Below, piece after piece: positions 31,700 through 40,942 of a stretch of 64,000 nt of DNA. The stretch is from assembly GCF_009806985.1 (NCBI RefSeq), contig NZ_WUAX01000016.1, positions 432,976 to 496,975 of the forward strand. The letters run 5' to 3'. Under the pieces are notes generated by a model that saw only the letters and a list, made by a program, of their open reading frames with translations, did no database searches and was not told where the DNA came from. Origin of the DNA: Halorubrum sp. JWXQ-INN 858. GTDB taxonomy: Archaea; Halobacteriota; Halobacteria; Halobacteriales; Haloferacaceae. The translations under genes were made by a program, and so were the position numbers. Position 1 is the first letter of the stretch. Each line of letters begins with the position of its first letter.

Positions 31700-33175
31700 C
31701 TATACGTCGGGCCAGCGCTCGATGTACACCGTCTCGTCGGTGTAGAACCGGACGACGTCCTCGGCCTGTGCGTGGAGGTCGCCGAAGAAGGAGTCCTTCC
31801 GGCCGCCGAAGTGGAAGAACGCCATCGGTGCCGCGGTGCCGACGTTGACGCCGATGTTCCCGACGTCCGCACGGTTACGGAACTCTCGGGCCTCGCCGCC
31901 GCGGGCGGTAAAGAGGCTGGCCGCGTTGCCGAAGTCGGTGCCGTTCAGCTTCCGGACGGCCTCGTCGAAGTCGTCGGCGCGGGCGATCCCGAGGACCGGG
32001 CCGAAGATCTCCTCTTGAGCGATCCGCGAGTCCGTATCGACCTCCCCGAACACGGTCGGGCCGATGAACGTCCCCTCCTCGTAGCCGTCGACGGTGACGC
32101 CGCGACCGTCACGGAGGAGCTCGTTTCCGTCCTCGACGCCGGCGTCGATCAGGTCCGCGACCCGCTCCGCGTGGCCCGGCGAGATCAGCGCGCCGATGTC
32201 GGTGTCGGGGTCGAGCCCGTCGCCGACGACCTGGTCGTCGACGACGTCGAGGACCGCCTCGACGAACGGCTCGTAGGCGTCGCCGACGACCACCGCGATG
32301 TCGTTGGCCAGACAGCGTTCGCCGCCGCAGGCGAACGAGGAGGAGACCGTCTTCGCGGCCGCGTACTCCAGGTCCGCGGAGTCGGAGACGACCACGTAGT
32401 TCTTCGCACCCCCCTGTGCCTGGACGCGCATCCCGGTCCGCGCGGCCGTCTCGTAGACGTGTCGGGCGACCGGCGTGCTCCCGACGAACGACGCGCCTGC
32501 GAGGTCCTCGTTCTCCAACAGCGCGTTCACCGTGTCCGGACCGCCGTGGACGAGGTTGACGACCCCGTCGGGGAAGCCCGCCTCGTCGATCAGGTGGAAC
32601 AGGTACTGTGCGGTCAGCGGGTCCTGTTCGCTGGGTTTGAGAACGAACGAGTTCCCCGTCGCGACGGCGTACGGGAGGAACCACAGCGGGATCATCCCGG
32701 GGAAGTTGAACGGGGTGATCGCCGCGAACGTCCCCAGGGGACGGCGGACGGCCATCTCGTCGATCTCCGGGGCGGCGTTCTCGAGGAAGCCGTCCTGCAT
32801 GAGCCGGGGAGCCCCGCAGGCGACCTCGACGTTCTCGATCCCGCGGCGGAGCTCGCCGCGCGCCTCGTTCAGGTTCTTGCCGTGCTCCGTGACGAGCACC
32901 CGCGCGATGTCCTCTTGGTGCTCCTCGAGCAGGGATTTGAGCCGGAAGAGCGGCTGGATCCGGTCTTCGATCGCACGGTTTCGCCACGTCTCGAAGGCGG
33001 CGTCGCCCGCGGAGACCACGTCCGCGACCGATCCGGGCGGCGTGAACGGGACGTGCCCAAGGGTCTCGCCCGTCGCGGGGTTGACCACGTCCGCGCCGTC
33101 GTCACCGTCGATCGGGGTCCACTCCCCGTCGACGTAGTTCCGAAGCGTTCCGTCGGTGATGTCGTCGATGTCCAT
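31700..33175 (-). CDS. mmsA: CoA-acylating methylmalonate-semialdehyde dehydrogenase
   Basis: A 491-residue aldehyde dehydrogenase of the MMSDH branch: ITPFNFPGMIPLWFLPYA, the NAD-binding FVGSTPVARHVYETAA, the family-specific QGGAKNYVVV, and the catalytic Cys in SSFACGGERCLAND. The enzyme converts methylmalonate or malonate semialdehyde to propionyl- or acetyl-CoA, used in valine, thymine, beta-alanine or short-chain acid catabolism. It is downstream of the short-chain fatty acid permease in what looks like one operon, both divergent from an IclR regulator. Confidence 0.9.
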   Translation of the reverse strand: MDIDDITDGTLRNYVDGEWTPIDGDDGADVVNPATGETLGHVPFTPPGSVADVVSAGDAAFETWRNRAIEDRIQPLFRLKSLLEEHQEDIARVLVTEHGKNLNEARGELRRGIENVEVACGAPRLMQDGFLENAAPEIDEMAVRRPLGTFAAITPFNFPGMIPLWFLPYAVATGNSFVLKPSEQDPLTAQYLFHLIDEAGFPDGVVNLVHGGPDTVNALLENEDLAGASFVGSTPVARHVYETAARTGMRVQAQGGAKNYVVVSDSADLEYAAAKTVSSSFACGGERCLANDIAVVVGDAYEPFVEAVLDVVDDQVVGDGLDPDTDIGALISPGHAERVADLIDAGVEDGNELLRDGRGVTVDGYEEGTFIGPTVFGEVDTDSRIAQEEIFGPVLGIARADDFDEAVRKLNGTDFGNAASLFTARGGEAREFRNRADVGNIGVNVGTAAPMAFFHFGGRKDSFFGDLHAQAEDVVRFYTDETVYIERWPDV

Positions 33176-33262
33176 TATCGGTGATGGTGTGTCAGTATTG
33201 ATCGAAGGAATTGGTACCGATCTGATGTCGCCAGATCCGAACGTGTCGATCAGAGCATGTGA

Positions 33263-34714
33263 TCAGAACACGTTGTACGGCAGGACGTACAGGATGACCG
33301 CCAGGAACGGCGTCAACAGCAGCAGCATCGTGATCGCGTACCCGAACATGTCACGGGCGCGCATGCCGGTGATCGCCAGCAGCGGGATGGCCCAGAACGG
33401 CTGGAAGAGGTTCGTGTGGGCGTCGCCGACGGCGTACGCCATGATCGTGTGGCCCGGCTCGACGCCGAGCGCCTCCCCGGCCTCGAGCATCGAGCCGCCG
33501 ATGATCGTCCACTCGCCCCCGCCGGAGGGGACGAAGATGTTGAGTATGCCCGCGGTGATCCACGCGATGACCGGGAACGTCTGCGGCGTGGCGATGCTGA
33601 TCAGGAACTCCGTGACCGTGTCGACCAGCCCGGTCCCCGTCATGATGCCGATGATCCCGGCGTAGAAGGGGAACTGCAGGATGATCCCCGCGCTCGACTG
33701 GACGGCCTCGTAGAACTCCTCGAGGTAGTCGATCGGGCTCGTGTACAGCGCGAGCCCGACCATGATGAACCCGAAGTTGAGCACGTTCAGGTCGAGCGCG
33801 CCGAGCCCCTGCGTGAGGAACGTGTAGCCCGTGACCGCGACGCCCGTGAGCGCGATGATCCCGCCGAGCACCTTGCTGTTGTTGATGCGGTCGGCCGGGG
33901 TCGGCGACGCGTCCTCCCCGCCGTCGGCGGCCACGCCCGAGTCGTCGGGTGCGTCGGCCGCGTCGGTCGGGTCGTCCGCGAACTCGTCGTCCTCGAGGTC
34001 GACGTCGACGTACTCGGAGATCCCCCGCGCGTTGTCCTTGGGCGGGGAAAGCAGGTAGAGGAGGATCAGCGCGTAGACGATGCTGGTCGCGGTGAGGATC
34101 AGCGCGTACGGGTGGAAGATCGTCTGTGTCGTGCTGATGACGCCGTCGACGACCCCCTGCTCGATGAACACGTTGCCCGGGGTGTTCATCAGGAGCCCGG
34201 CGGAACTGGAGAGCCCCCAATGCCAGGTGAGGCTCATTCCGAGGTAGCCGGCGACACACAACAGGGGGTAGTGGACCGCCATCCCCTTCCGCTCGGCGAG
34301 CTCGCCCATCTCGCGCGCGAAGATCGCGCCGACGATGAGGCCGAGCCCCCACGAGATCCAGCCCGTCACCATCGCGATGAACCCGACGAGCAGGATCGAC
34401 TGGCGGCCGGTGTTCGGGATCCGGATGAGCCGGTCGATCCCGCGTTTTACCCACGGGTGGTACGCGACGACGAACGCCGTCACGAGGATCAGGACCATCT
34501 GCATCCCGAACTCGAGCAGGGACCAGAACCCGCCGAACCAGGAGAGCGCGAGCTCCGTCGCCCCGGCACCCTCCGAGAGGAACGCGGCGACCGCCGCCAC
34601 GTACGTCAGGATGATCGCGAACAGGAAGGGACTTGGCATCCATCGCTCGACTCTGGCGGACATCGACTGTCCGAACTGCTGTATCGGTGTTGGGTCCGGG
34701 TTCGTGCTAGACAT
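33263..34714 (-). CDS. atoE: Short-chain fatty acid transporter (AtoE family)
   Basis: A 483-residue permease of the AtoE/YfcC-like short-chain fatty acid transporter family. It has about twelve hydrophobic helices and family signatures MPSPFLFAIILTYV, WISWGLGLIVGAIFAREMG, HYPLLCVAGYLGMSLTWHWGLSSS and FVPSGGGEWTIIGGSM. An acidic cytoplasmic loop (EDDEFADDPTDAADAPDDSG...) divides the two halves. It should import butyrate, acetoacetate or similar acids, feeding mmsA downstream. ATG 34714 is preferred to 34732 because the family begins close to the MPSPF motif and the shorter form starts at SSTNPDPTPIQQFG. Confidence 0.88.
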   Translation of the reverse strand: MSSTNPDPTPIQQFGQSMSARVERWMPSPFLFAIILTYVAAVAAFLSEGAGATELALSWFGGFWSLLEFGMQMVLILVTAFVVAYHPWVKRGIDRLIRIPNTGRQSILLVGFIAMVTGWISWGLGLIVGAIFAREMGELAERKGMAVHYPLLCVAGYLGMSLTWHWGLSSSAGLLMNTPGNVFIEQGVVDGVISTTQTIFHPYALILTATSIVYALILLYLLSPPKDNARGISEYVDVDLEDDEFADDPTDAADAPDDSGVAADGGEDASPTPADRINNSKVLGGIIALTGVAVTGYTFLTQGLGALDLNVLNFGFIMVGLALYTSPIDYLEEFYEAVQSSAGIILQFPFYAGIIGIMTGTGLVDTVTEFLISIATPQTFPVIAWITAGILNIFVPSGGGEWTIIGGSMLEAGEALGVEPGHTIMAYAVGDAHTNLFQPFWAIPLLAITGMRARDMFGYAITMLLLLTPFLAVILYVLPYNVF

Positions 34715-35131
34715 GCACAACCCCACGGACAATAGTCATGTTTATAAGTTTTTCCAGACGTGTCAGAGTTTGGATCATCGACGATCACGAACCTTCGAGA
34801 AGCGCTCGCCCGTATAGCCGGACGGAGTCCCGCTTTTTCTCAAAAATAGCGATGATCAATATCTCGATCACCCACAAGTGTTCATCTCTTTTGTCATTTG
34901 TTATGTTTCGGTATTGCCGAAACGGAGCGGCGTGTTTCGGGGTTCTCCTCGGCGAGGGAGCCGCCGGGCCGCGTGTTCGACTCCGATCCCGTTCGATCCG
35001 GCCACGATCGTCGGGGAAACGCCGTGACAGCCAAACCGTCGTCTCGGATCCGTCACAGGGTTTCGGCCATTCCGAACGACGCCGCGCCACGTGCTCCCAA
35101 ACACTATACGTGCCGACCCGGAGTGGTGACC
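34715..35131. promoter_or_regulatory. Divergent atoE/iclR control region with palindrome
   Basis: 417 bases without a supported gene. GTTTCGG-TATTG-CCGAAAC at 34905-34923 is a perfect 7-bp inverted repeat, with a further half site GTTTCGG at 34934-34940. IclR-type regulators bind similar palindromes, so this is the best operator candidate. A TATA-like TTATAAG at 34741-34747 serves the atoE side on the minus strand. Confidence 0.45.
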
Positions 35132-35896
35132 ATGGTCGACCAGCGTGGGGGCGGGACCACGGTACAGGCGAGCGAACGGACGCTGGAGATCGTGCAAACG
35201 CTTCGAGATCGGGAGGAGGCGACGTTGACCGAGCTGGCGAGGGACCTGGAGATGCCCCGAAGCACCCTCCACGGATACCTTTCGTCGATGGTGAACGCGG
35301 AGTACCTGATCAAAGACGACGGGGCCTACCGGCTCGGTCTCCGGTTCCTGGATCACGGGGTCGCCACACAGCGGGCCGATCCGCTCTACGACGCTGCGGG
35401 GCCGATCCTCGAACAGGTCGCCGAGGAGACGCGGGAGATCGTCTGGCTCGTCGTCGAGGAGTACGGGAAGGCGGTCTGCCTCCGGAAAGCCGAGGGCGAC
35501 CTCGCGGTCCAGCCGTACAAGAGACTCGGTGCGCGTCTTCACCTCCACGACATCGCCGCCGGAAAGGCGATCCTCGCGCACCTGTCCGAGGGGCGCGTAC
35601 GGGAGATCCTCGACCGTCACGGACAGCCCGCGTCCACGGACGCGACCGTGACGGACCCCGACCGGCTGCTCGATGAGCTGGCGACGGTCGCCGAGACGGG
35701 CGTGGCGTACAACGACGGGGAGTCGCTGGACCGGTTCCGGGCGGTGGCGAGCCCGGTCTGTCTCGACGGCGAGGTCCTCGGATCGATCGTCGTCTCCGGG
35801 CCGAAGAACCGTCTCCGCGGCGATCGGTTCCGGGAGACGATCCCGGAGACGGTGACGGGTGCGGCCAACGCGCTCGAGCTCGAGCTGCTGAATTAA
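35132..35896 (+). CDS. IclR-family transcriptional regulator
   Basis: A 254-residue regulator with the N-terminal IclR winged helix (QASERTLEIVQTLRDREEATLTELARDLEMPRSTLHGYLSSM) and the C-terminal effector-binding domain (about 85-250: AGPILEQVAEETREIVWLVVEEYGKAVCL, GKAILAHL, GVAYNDGES, ASPVCLDGEVLGSIVVSGP). It is divergent from atoE-mmsA and is their likely regulator, responding to an organic acid. ATG 35132 fits the family N-terminus; longer in-frame starts upstream would cover the control region. Confidence 0.9.
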   Translation: MVDQRGGGTTVQASERTLEIVQTLRDREEATLTELARDLEMPRSTLHGYLSSMVNAEYLIKDDGAYRLGLRFLDHGVATQRADPLYDAAGPILEQVAEETREIVWLVVEEYGKAVCLRKAEGDLAVQPYKRLGARLHLHDIAAGKAILAHLSEGRVREILDRHGQPASTDATVTDPDRLLDELATVAETGVAYNDGESLDRFRAVASPVCLDGEVLGSIVVSGPKNRLRGDRFRETIPETVTGAANALELELLN

Positions 35897-35983
35897 CCGT
35901 TCGCGAACCGTTCCCCACGGAACCCGGCAACCGCGGCGCGTACCCCGTACGTTATCCATCGGGGTGGCGAACGACGATCGAGA

Positions 35984-37300
35984 ATGGACACGGTCGAGCG
36001 CCGGATCGTGACGTTCACCGCGGGCTCACACGGGCTCGTCCACACGTACGAACTGTCGATCCCGATCCTGTTGACGGTGTGGGTCGCCGAGTTCTCGACC
36101 AGCGCGGCGGTGTTGGGGGCGATCGTCACGGTCGGGTACGGGCTCTTCGGCGTGGGCGCGCTCCCCGGCGGCGTGCTCGTCGATCGGTTCGGCTCGAAGC
36201 CGATGATCCTCGCCTGTCTGCTCGGGATGGCCGGCTCGTTCCTGCTCGTGGGGATCGCTCCGAGCCTCCCGGTGCTCGCGGTCGCGATCGCGGTGTGGGG
36301 CGTCACCGCCAGCGTCTACCACCCGGCGGGGCTCGCGCTCCTCTCGAACGCGGTCGAACGCCGCGGGATCGCGCTCGGCTACCACGGTATCGGCGGCAAC
36401 CTCGGGATCGCGCTCGGCCCGCTGGCGACCGTCCTGTTGCTGCTCACGTTCGACTGGCGGGTCGTCGCCGCCCTCCTCACGATCCCGGCGTTGATCGTCG
36501 CCGGATACGGGCTGACCGTCGACGTCGACGCCGCGCTGACGGACGCGACCGACCCGGCCGACGCCGACGGAACGACCGCGAGCGACGGCGGGAGCACGGA
36601 CGCGGACGGCGGTACGGAGGCGGACGACGGGACGGGGGCAGACGACGGGACGGGGGCGCTGGCCGCGATCGTCCGAGACACGCGGACCCTCATGACGCTC
36701 GGGTTCGTATTGGTGTTGGTGTTCGTGACGTTCAGCGGGCTCTACTACCGGGCGTTCCTGACGTTCCTCCCGGACTTACTCGGCGGCGTCGTCGACGGAC
36801 TGATCGACGTCCAGTTGGTCGACCCGTCGAGCCCGTACGCCGACGACTTCGACCTCTCACGATACCTCTACGTACTGATCCTGACCGTCGGCGTCCTCGG
36901 ACAGTACCTCGGCGGCCGGATCGCCGACCGGATCCCCGCGGAGCGGGCGTTGGTGTACGCCATGCCGGTGCTCGGGACGCTCGCGCTGCTCTTCGTTCCG
37001 GCCAGCGGGGCGGTGTGGTCGTTCCTCGCCGTCTCGGTCCTGTTGGGCGTCGCGCTGTTCACCGTCCAGCCCCTCTCCCAGGCGACGGTCGCCGCCTACT
37101 CGACGTCGGAGGCGCGGGGGCTCTCGTTCGGCTACACCTACCTCGCGATCTTCGGCGTCGGCTCGTTGGGGGCCGGTCTCGCGGGGTTCGTCCTCACCGT
37201 GGCGACCGCAAGGGAGCTGTTCATGGTGCTCGCGGGGATCGCCTTCCTCGGCGCGATCGCCGCCACGGCCGTCGTCCGGCTGGGCGTGCGCCGTGACTGA
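35984..37300 (+). CDS. Major facilitator superfamily transporter
   Basis: A 438-residue MFS permease with twelve predicted helices. Signatures include the loop 2-3 motif GVLVDRFGSKPM and the matching GGRIADRIPAER between helices 8 and 9. The central cytoplasmic loop (about 180-225) is an acidic low-complexity stretch of Asp, Gly, Thr and Ala repeats. It is 88 bases downstream of iclR and codirectional, so may be cotranscribed. The subfamily resembles fosmidomycin-resistance-like or sugar efflux carriers, but the substrate cannot be told. Confidence 0.88.
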   Translation: MDTVERRIVTFTAGSHGLVHTYELSIPILLTVWVAEFSTSAAVLGAIVTVGYGLFGVGALPGGVLVDRFGSKPMILACLLGMAGSFLLVGIAPSLPVLAVAIAVWGVTASVYHPAGLALLSNAVERRGIALGYHGIGGNLGIALGPLATVLLLLTFDWRVVAALLTIPALIVAGYGLTVDVDAALTDATDPADADGTTASDGGSTDADGGTEADDGTGADDGTGALAAIVRDTRTLMTLGFVLVLVFVTFSGLYYRAFLTFLPDLLGGVVDGLIDVQLVDPSSPYADDFDLSRYLYVLILTVGVLGQYLGGRIADRIPAERALVYAMPVLGTLALLFVPASGAVWSFLAVSVLLGVALFTVQPLSQATVAAYSTSEARGLSFGYTYLAIFGVGSLGAGLAGFVLTVATARELFMVLAGIAFLGAIAATAVVRLGVRRD

Positions 37301-37311
37301 TCGGCAGGCGC

Positions 37312-38970
37312 TCATTCGGGTTCGACGACTGACTCGGCCGAAGCGGCGGAGTCAGTGGGGTCAGTGGAGTCAGTGGAGTCGGAGGAGTCAGCCGACTCCG
37401 CGGAGTCGCCGGAGCCGTCGAACTCGACGCCCGTGAACTCGAAACGAGCGCCGTCCGAACCGTCCGCGAGCGCGACCTCCCACCCGTGGTCGTCGGCGAT
37501 CTGTCGCACCGTCGCGAGGCCGAGCCCGACCCCGTCGCCGCCGGTCGTGAACCCCGTCTCGAAGACCTTCTCGCGGTCCGCCGTCGGGACACCCGGTCCG
37601 TCGTCGGCGACGGCGAACCCGTCGGTGGTCACCTCGACCCTGACGGTCACCGCCCCGCCGCCGTGTTCGACCGCGTTCCGGAACAGGTTCTCCAACGCCT
37701 GCCGGAGCCGCGTGCGGTCGGCGAGCGCGACCGTCCCGTCGACGCCGTCGCCGAGCGCGAGCGTGGCGTCCGCGGTGTCGACGAGCGACCACGTCTCCCG
37801 GGCGACGTCCGCGAGTCGCACGCGGTCGGGTTCCTCGACGGGGCCGCCCGATCGCGCCAGCGCGAGGAGGTCCTCGATGAGCCGGTCCATCCGCTCGTGG
37901 GCCGACGCGACCCGACCCAAGTGCTCCGTCGCCCCCGCCACGTCGCCGTCGCCCATCGACGCACGCGCGAGGTCCGTGTACCCGCGTGCGACCGACAGCG
38001 GATTCCTGAGGTCGTGCGAAACGACGCTCGCGAACCGGTCGAGCCGGTCGTTCTGTCGCTCCAGATCGGCCGCCCAGAGCTCGAGCTGCTCGTCGCGGTC
38101 GGCCCGTTCGAGCGCGGCCGTCGTCGTTTCCGCGAGCAGCTTCGCCAGCGTCACGTCGGTCTCGTCGAAGCTGTCGGCGGTGACGCTACCGACGTTCATC
38201 ACGCCGTACACCCCGAGCGGGAGGACGATCTCGCTCCGCACTCGCGTGCTCGGGTCGTAGATCCCCGGCCGGTCCGAGAGGTCGGAGTACTGCTCGACGT
38301 CGCCCGTCTCGAACACGTCCCACGAGAGGCTGTTACCCGGGCGGTACACCGGGATCTCCTGGAACTCGGTCTCGCCGAGCCGGGATATCGCGGCCGGATG
38401 GAGAGCAGACCCCTCGTCGTTCGCGAGCCACACGCCGTTGATCCCGAGGTCGAGGACGTCCGTGGCGATCCGCACCGCCTGCTGGGCGACCGCCTCGGGC
38501 GACTCCGCGGCCAGCAGCCGCCCGGTGGCCCGCTGGAGCGAGGCGATCTGTTCGACCCGTCGCCGCCGCAGCGCGTCGTTGACGCCGATCAACACCCCCG
38601 CGGCCGCGCCGACGGTCGCGATGCTCGCGACGAGGAAGACGGCCGCGTCGACGTTGACCCCATCGACCGCGCCGTGAAGCAGCACGAGCCCGGCGAGCGC
38701 CCCGGCGATGGCGGTCCCGAGGATCGTCCACGACGCGATCAGCCGGTTCGTCGCCGCGGAGAACCCCTGTTCGTGGGCCCACACGCCGGCGGTGACGACG
38801 ACCACCGCGATAGACAGGGGCAACACGGCACCCAACACCGACGAGAGGAGGGACTCGTCGTGCGCGATCAGGTGGAAGACGTGGATCGCGACGAACGAGA
38901 GACCGATACCGGGAGCGAGGATCGACCACGGGATTCGCGAGTCATCAGTCGCGCGCGCGGCGAGCGGCAT
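37312..38970 (-). CDS. Membrane GAF-domain histidine kinase
   Basis: A 552-residue sensor kinase: four N-terminal membrane helices (residues 15-135), a GAF domain (about 150-300: LLAAESPEAVAQQAVRIATDVLDLGINGVWLAND...), a short coil, then HisKA with the H-box FASVVSHDLRNPLSVARGYTDLA and HATPase with NLFRNAVEHGGG and GVGLGLATVRQIADDHGW. The last 35 residues are a Ser/Asp/Thr repeat tail encoded by tandem TCNGACTC-type repeats, likely disordered. No response regulator is adjacent. It converges on the MFS gene. Confidence 0.9.
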   Translation of the reverse strand: MPLAARATDDSRIPWSILAPGIGLSFVAIHVFHLIAHDESLLSSVLGAVLPLSIAVVVVTAGVWAHEQGFSAATNRLIASWTILGTAIAGALAGLVLLHGAVDGVNVDAAVFLVASIATVGAAAGVLIGVNDALRRRRVEQIASLQRATGRLLAAESPEAVAQQAVRIATDVLDLGINGVWLANDEGSALHPAAISRLGETEFQEIPVYRPGNSLSWDVFETGDVEQYSDLSDRPGIYDPSTRVRSEIVLPLGVYGVMNVGSVTADSFDETDVTLAKLLAETTTAALERADRDEQLELWAADLERQNDRLDRFASVVSHDLRNPLSVARGYTDLARASMGDGDVAGATEHLGRVASAHERMDRLIEDLLALARSGGPVEEPDRVRLADVARETWSLVDTADATLALGDGVDGTVALADRTRLRQALENLFRNAVEHGGGAVTVRVEVTTDGFAVADDGPGVPTADREKVFETGFTTGGDGVGLGLATVRQIADDHGWEVALADGSDGARFEFTGVEFDGSGDSAESADSSDSTDSTDPTDSAASAESVVEPE

Positions 38971-39027
38971 TCACCGGTTCTCTCGGCGTCAGCGATACAT
39001 AGTTTTCGGCTTTTCAACCATCGCCGG

Positions 39028-40329
39028 CTACGCCGAGTGCGTCGCCTCTTCGGGGTCCTCGACGACCTCCAGCCCGCGGTTGTTCACGGCGTGCGGGTCG
39101 AGCCCGACCTCCCGGAGGAAGCCCTTGTACTGTCGCTCGGCGGTCTCGCCGTCCTTCTGTTTGTCGGACGCGTGGTCACAGAGCTCGAGGATGTTCTCCG
39201 GGACGTCGTTCTCGTGGACGATCCAGTGGTTGATCGTGTCCGAGAGCCGGCGGATCGGCGACGTGAAGTGGCCGTAGATGTCGAAGTTGAGCGCGTGGTG
39301 TCCCCCGAAGGGATCGTTCATGTACTTCGCCCGCGGCATCACCTTCAACACCGCGCGCTGGATCTTGTTGAGCTGGCGGTCGGGCGACTCCTCTAACGCG
39401 GCGTTGACGGCCTTCCGCGGGTCGTCGCCCCACGCCTCGCCGGGGATCGAGACGCCGTCGAGTTCCTGGATCTCTTTTAAGGCGTTGTTCCACTGGTCGG
39501 GCGTCGGCTGCGGGTGAACGCGGTACATCGCCTCGACGCCACGGTCCCACATCAGGGTGTGCGTGACGGCCTTGTTCGCCTTCAGCATCGACTCCTCGAT
39601 GATGGTGTGTGCGCGATCGCGACGCGGGTTCAACACGAGCGAGCCGTCCTCCTTGCGCTGTTCGTGCATCCGGTCGGCGAGCTCGAACGCGAGCTCGTTT
39701 TCCGCGCCGAGGGGGAGCGACGGGTCGTCGAGGCGGTTCTCACACTGTTTGTAGGTGAGCCGCTCGTCGGAGTTGATGACGGACTTGTAGATGTCGATGG
39801 ACTCGAACGAGAGCGTCTCGTCGTCGATCTCCATCTCGACGGTGTGTGCGAGCCGGTCCTCGTTGGGGACGAGCGAGCAGACGGTCTCGGCGAGGACCGG
39901 CGGCAGCATGTGGTTCGTGTACGCCGGCAAGTACACCGTGTTCGCGCGCTGGACCGCCTCCTCCCACATCGCGGTGTCGGGCGTGACGTAGTGGGTCACG
40001 TCGGCGATGTGGACCCAGAGGCGGTAGGCGTCCGCCTCGCGTTCGATGGAGACGGCGTCGTCGAAGTCCTGTGCGTCGACGGGGTCGGTCGTCCACGTCG
40101 TCAGGTCGCGGAGGTCGCGACGCTCGTCGATCTCCGATTCGATCTCGTCGTAGACGCCCTCGGTGCGGCGTTCCGCCTCCCGGAGCACCTCGGCGGGAAA
40201 CTCGTCGCGGATCTCGAACTCCTCGAACAGCTCCTCGCGTTTGTCCGCCAGCTGGCTCGCCAACTCCTCGCTGATCCTCACGGGACCCTGATCCTCGGCG
40301 GACCCGGGTTTCGGCTCGTCGTCACTCAT
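39028..40329 (-). CDS. rnr: RNase R/RNB-family 3'-5' exoribonuclease
   Basis: A 433-residue RNB-domain exonuclease. The catalytic signature is DPVDAQDFDDAVSI with its cluster of metal-binding aspartates, followed by LWVHIADVTHYV, TVYLPAYTNHMLPPVLAE, CSLVPNEDRLA and the C-terminal HHALNFDIYGHFTSPIRRLSD, all diagnostic. It lacks the cold-shock and S1 domains of bacterial RNase R, as is normal for the haloarchaeal form, which degrades RNA processively and is known to be essential in Haloferax. A pyrimidine-rich tandem repeat lies upstream. Confidence 0.93.
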   Translation of the reverse strand: MSDDEPKPGSAEDQGPVRISEELASQLADKREELFEEFEIRDEFPAEVLREAERRTEGVYDEIESEIDERRDLRDLTTWTTDPVDAQDFDDAVSIEREADAYRLWVHIADVTHYVTPDTAMWEEAVQRANTVYLPAYTNHMLPPVLAETVCSLVPNEDRLAHTVEMEIDDETLSFESIDIYKSVINSDERLTYKQCENRLDDPSLPLGAENELAFELADRMHEQRKEDGSLVLNPRRDRAHTIIEESMLKANKAVTHTLMWDRGVEAMYRVHPQPTPDQWNNALKEIQELDGVSIPGEAWGDDPRKAVNAALEESPDRQLNKIQRAVLKVMPRAKYMNDPFGGHHALNFDIYGHFTSPIRRLSDTINHWIVHENDVPENILELCDHASDKQKDGETAERQYKGFLREVGLDPHAVNNRGLEVVEDPEEATHSA

Positions 40330-40400
40330 ACCGGGATCAAAGCGCGTGCGTTAGAAAGGCCTGTCGGGCGGCGCGGTCGGCTGAAGTGGGGCCGATCGGC

Positions 40401-40487
40401 GGAAGCGGGAGGGACGGAAGCGAAGGGATGGAAGCTGAGGGACGGAAGCGGAGGGATGGAAGCGGAAGGGGTGGAAGCGGAGAGGCG
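40401..40487. repeat. Six tandem 14-15-bp repeats upstream of rnr
   Basis: Consensus GGAAGCGGAGGGAY repeated six times (starts 40401, 40416, 40430, 40444, 40458, 40473). On the rnr sense strand this is a C/T-rich tract within the 188-base gap between the zinc protein and rnr. It could affect transcript stability or be a hypervariable tract. Confidence 0.7.
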
Positions 40488-40517
40488 ACGGTGAGCGTTC
40501 GAGGGGACGCCGAGCAG

Positions 40518-40826
40518 TCACCGGTCGCGTTCCGAGCGCGTCTCCGACCCGACCGACTCGTCGACGGCGTCGGCGTACCGTCGAAGGAACTCCTCCCGGG
40601 AGAGTCCGTCCGACTCGATGGAGAGGAGCAACGATTCGAGACCGTCCCGCGGCTGGTGGCAGATACCGTCGTCACAGCCGGTACACAGGTACTCGAACGA
40701 CTTGTCCCGCCGGTCCCAGCGGTTCCCCTCCTTGTCGTACTCACGCGCGTCCTCGCGCAGCACTGAGTCCCCGCACGCGATGCAGACGACCGTTCTCCGG
40801 TCCCGGCTCCTCCGGGAGCGCCACAT
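40518..40826 (-). CDS. Small zinc-binding protein
   Basis: A 102-residue conserved haloarchaeal-type protein with two CxxC knuckles (VVCIACGDS and YLCTGCDDGIC) forming a probable zinc site, a basic N-terminus (MWRSRRSRDRR) and a charged helical C-terminus (REEFLRRYADAVDE). Function unknown; possibly RNA binding given its position upstream of RNase R in the same orientation. ATG 40826 chosen; an in-frame ATG at 40835 adds three residues. Confidence 0.7.
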   Translation of the reverse strand: MWRSRRSRDRRTVVCIACGDSVLREDAREYDKEGNRWDRRDKSFEYLCTGCDDGICHQPRDGLESLLLSIESDGLSREEFLRRYADAVDESVGSETRSERDR

Positions 40827-40942
40827 GCCTCTCACCTGGTGGCGAGCCTACTTAGCGTTTGGTGCGCGGCTGACGGCCGTCGGACGCCCCGCTCTCGTCG
40901 GGGAGCGGACCCTTTATCGGCCGAGCGAGCGACGTATCGGCC

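Noticed and set aside
31142..33184. 680-codon plus-strand frame opposite M28 peptidase and mmsA
   Set aside because: Antisense of two clearly real genes in high-GC DNA, where long shadow frames are expected; its product is low-complexity R/D/V-rich with no family features.
37486..39396. 636-codon frame opposite the GAF kinase and RNase R
   Set aside because: Spans two convincing genes on the other strand and has shadow-type composition.
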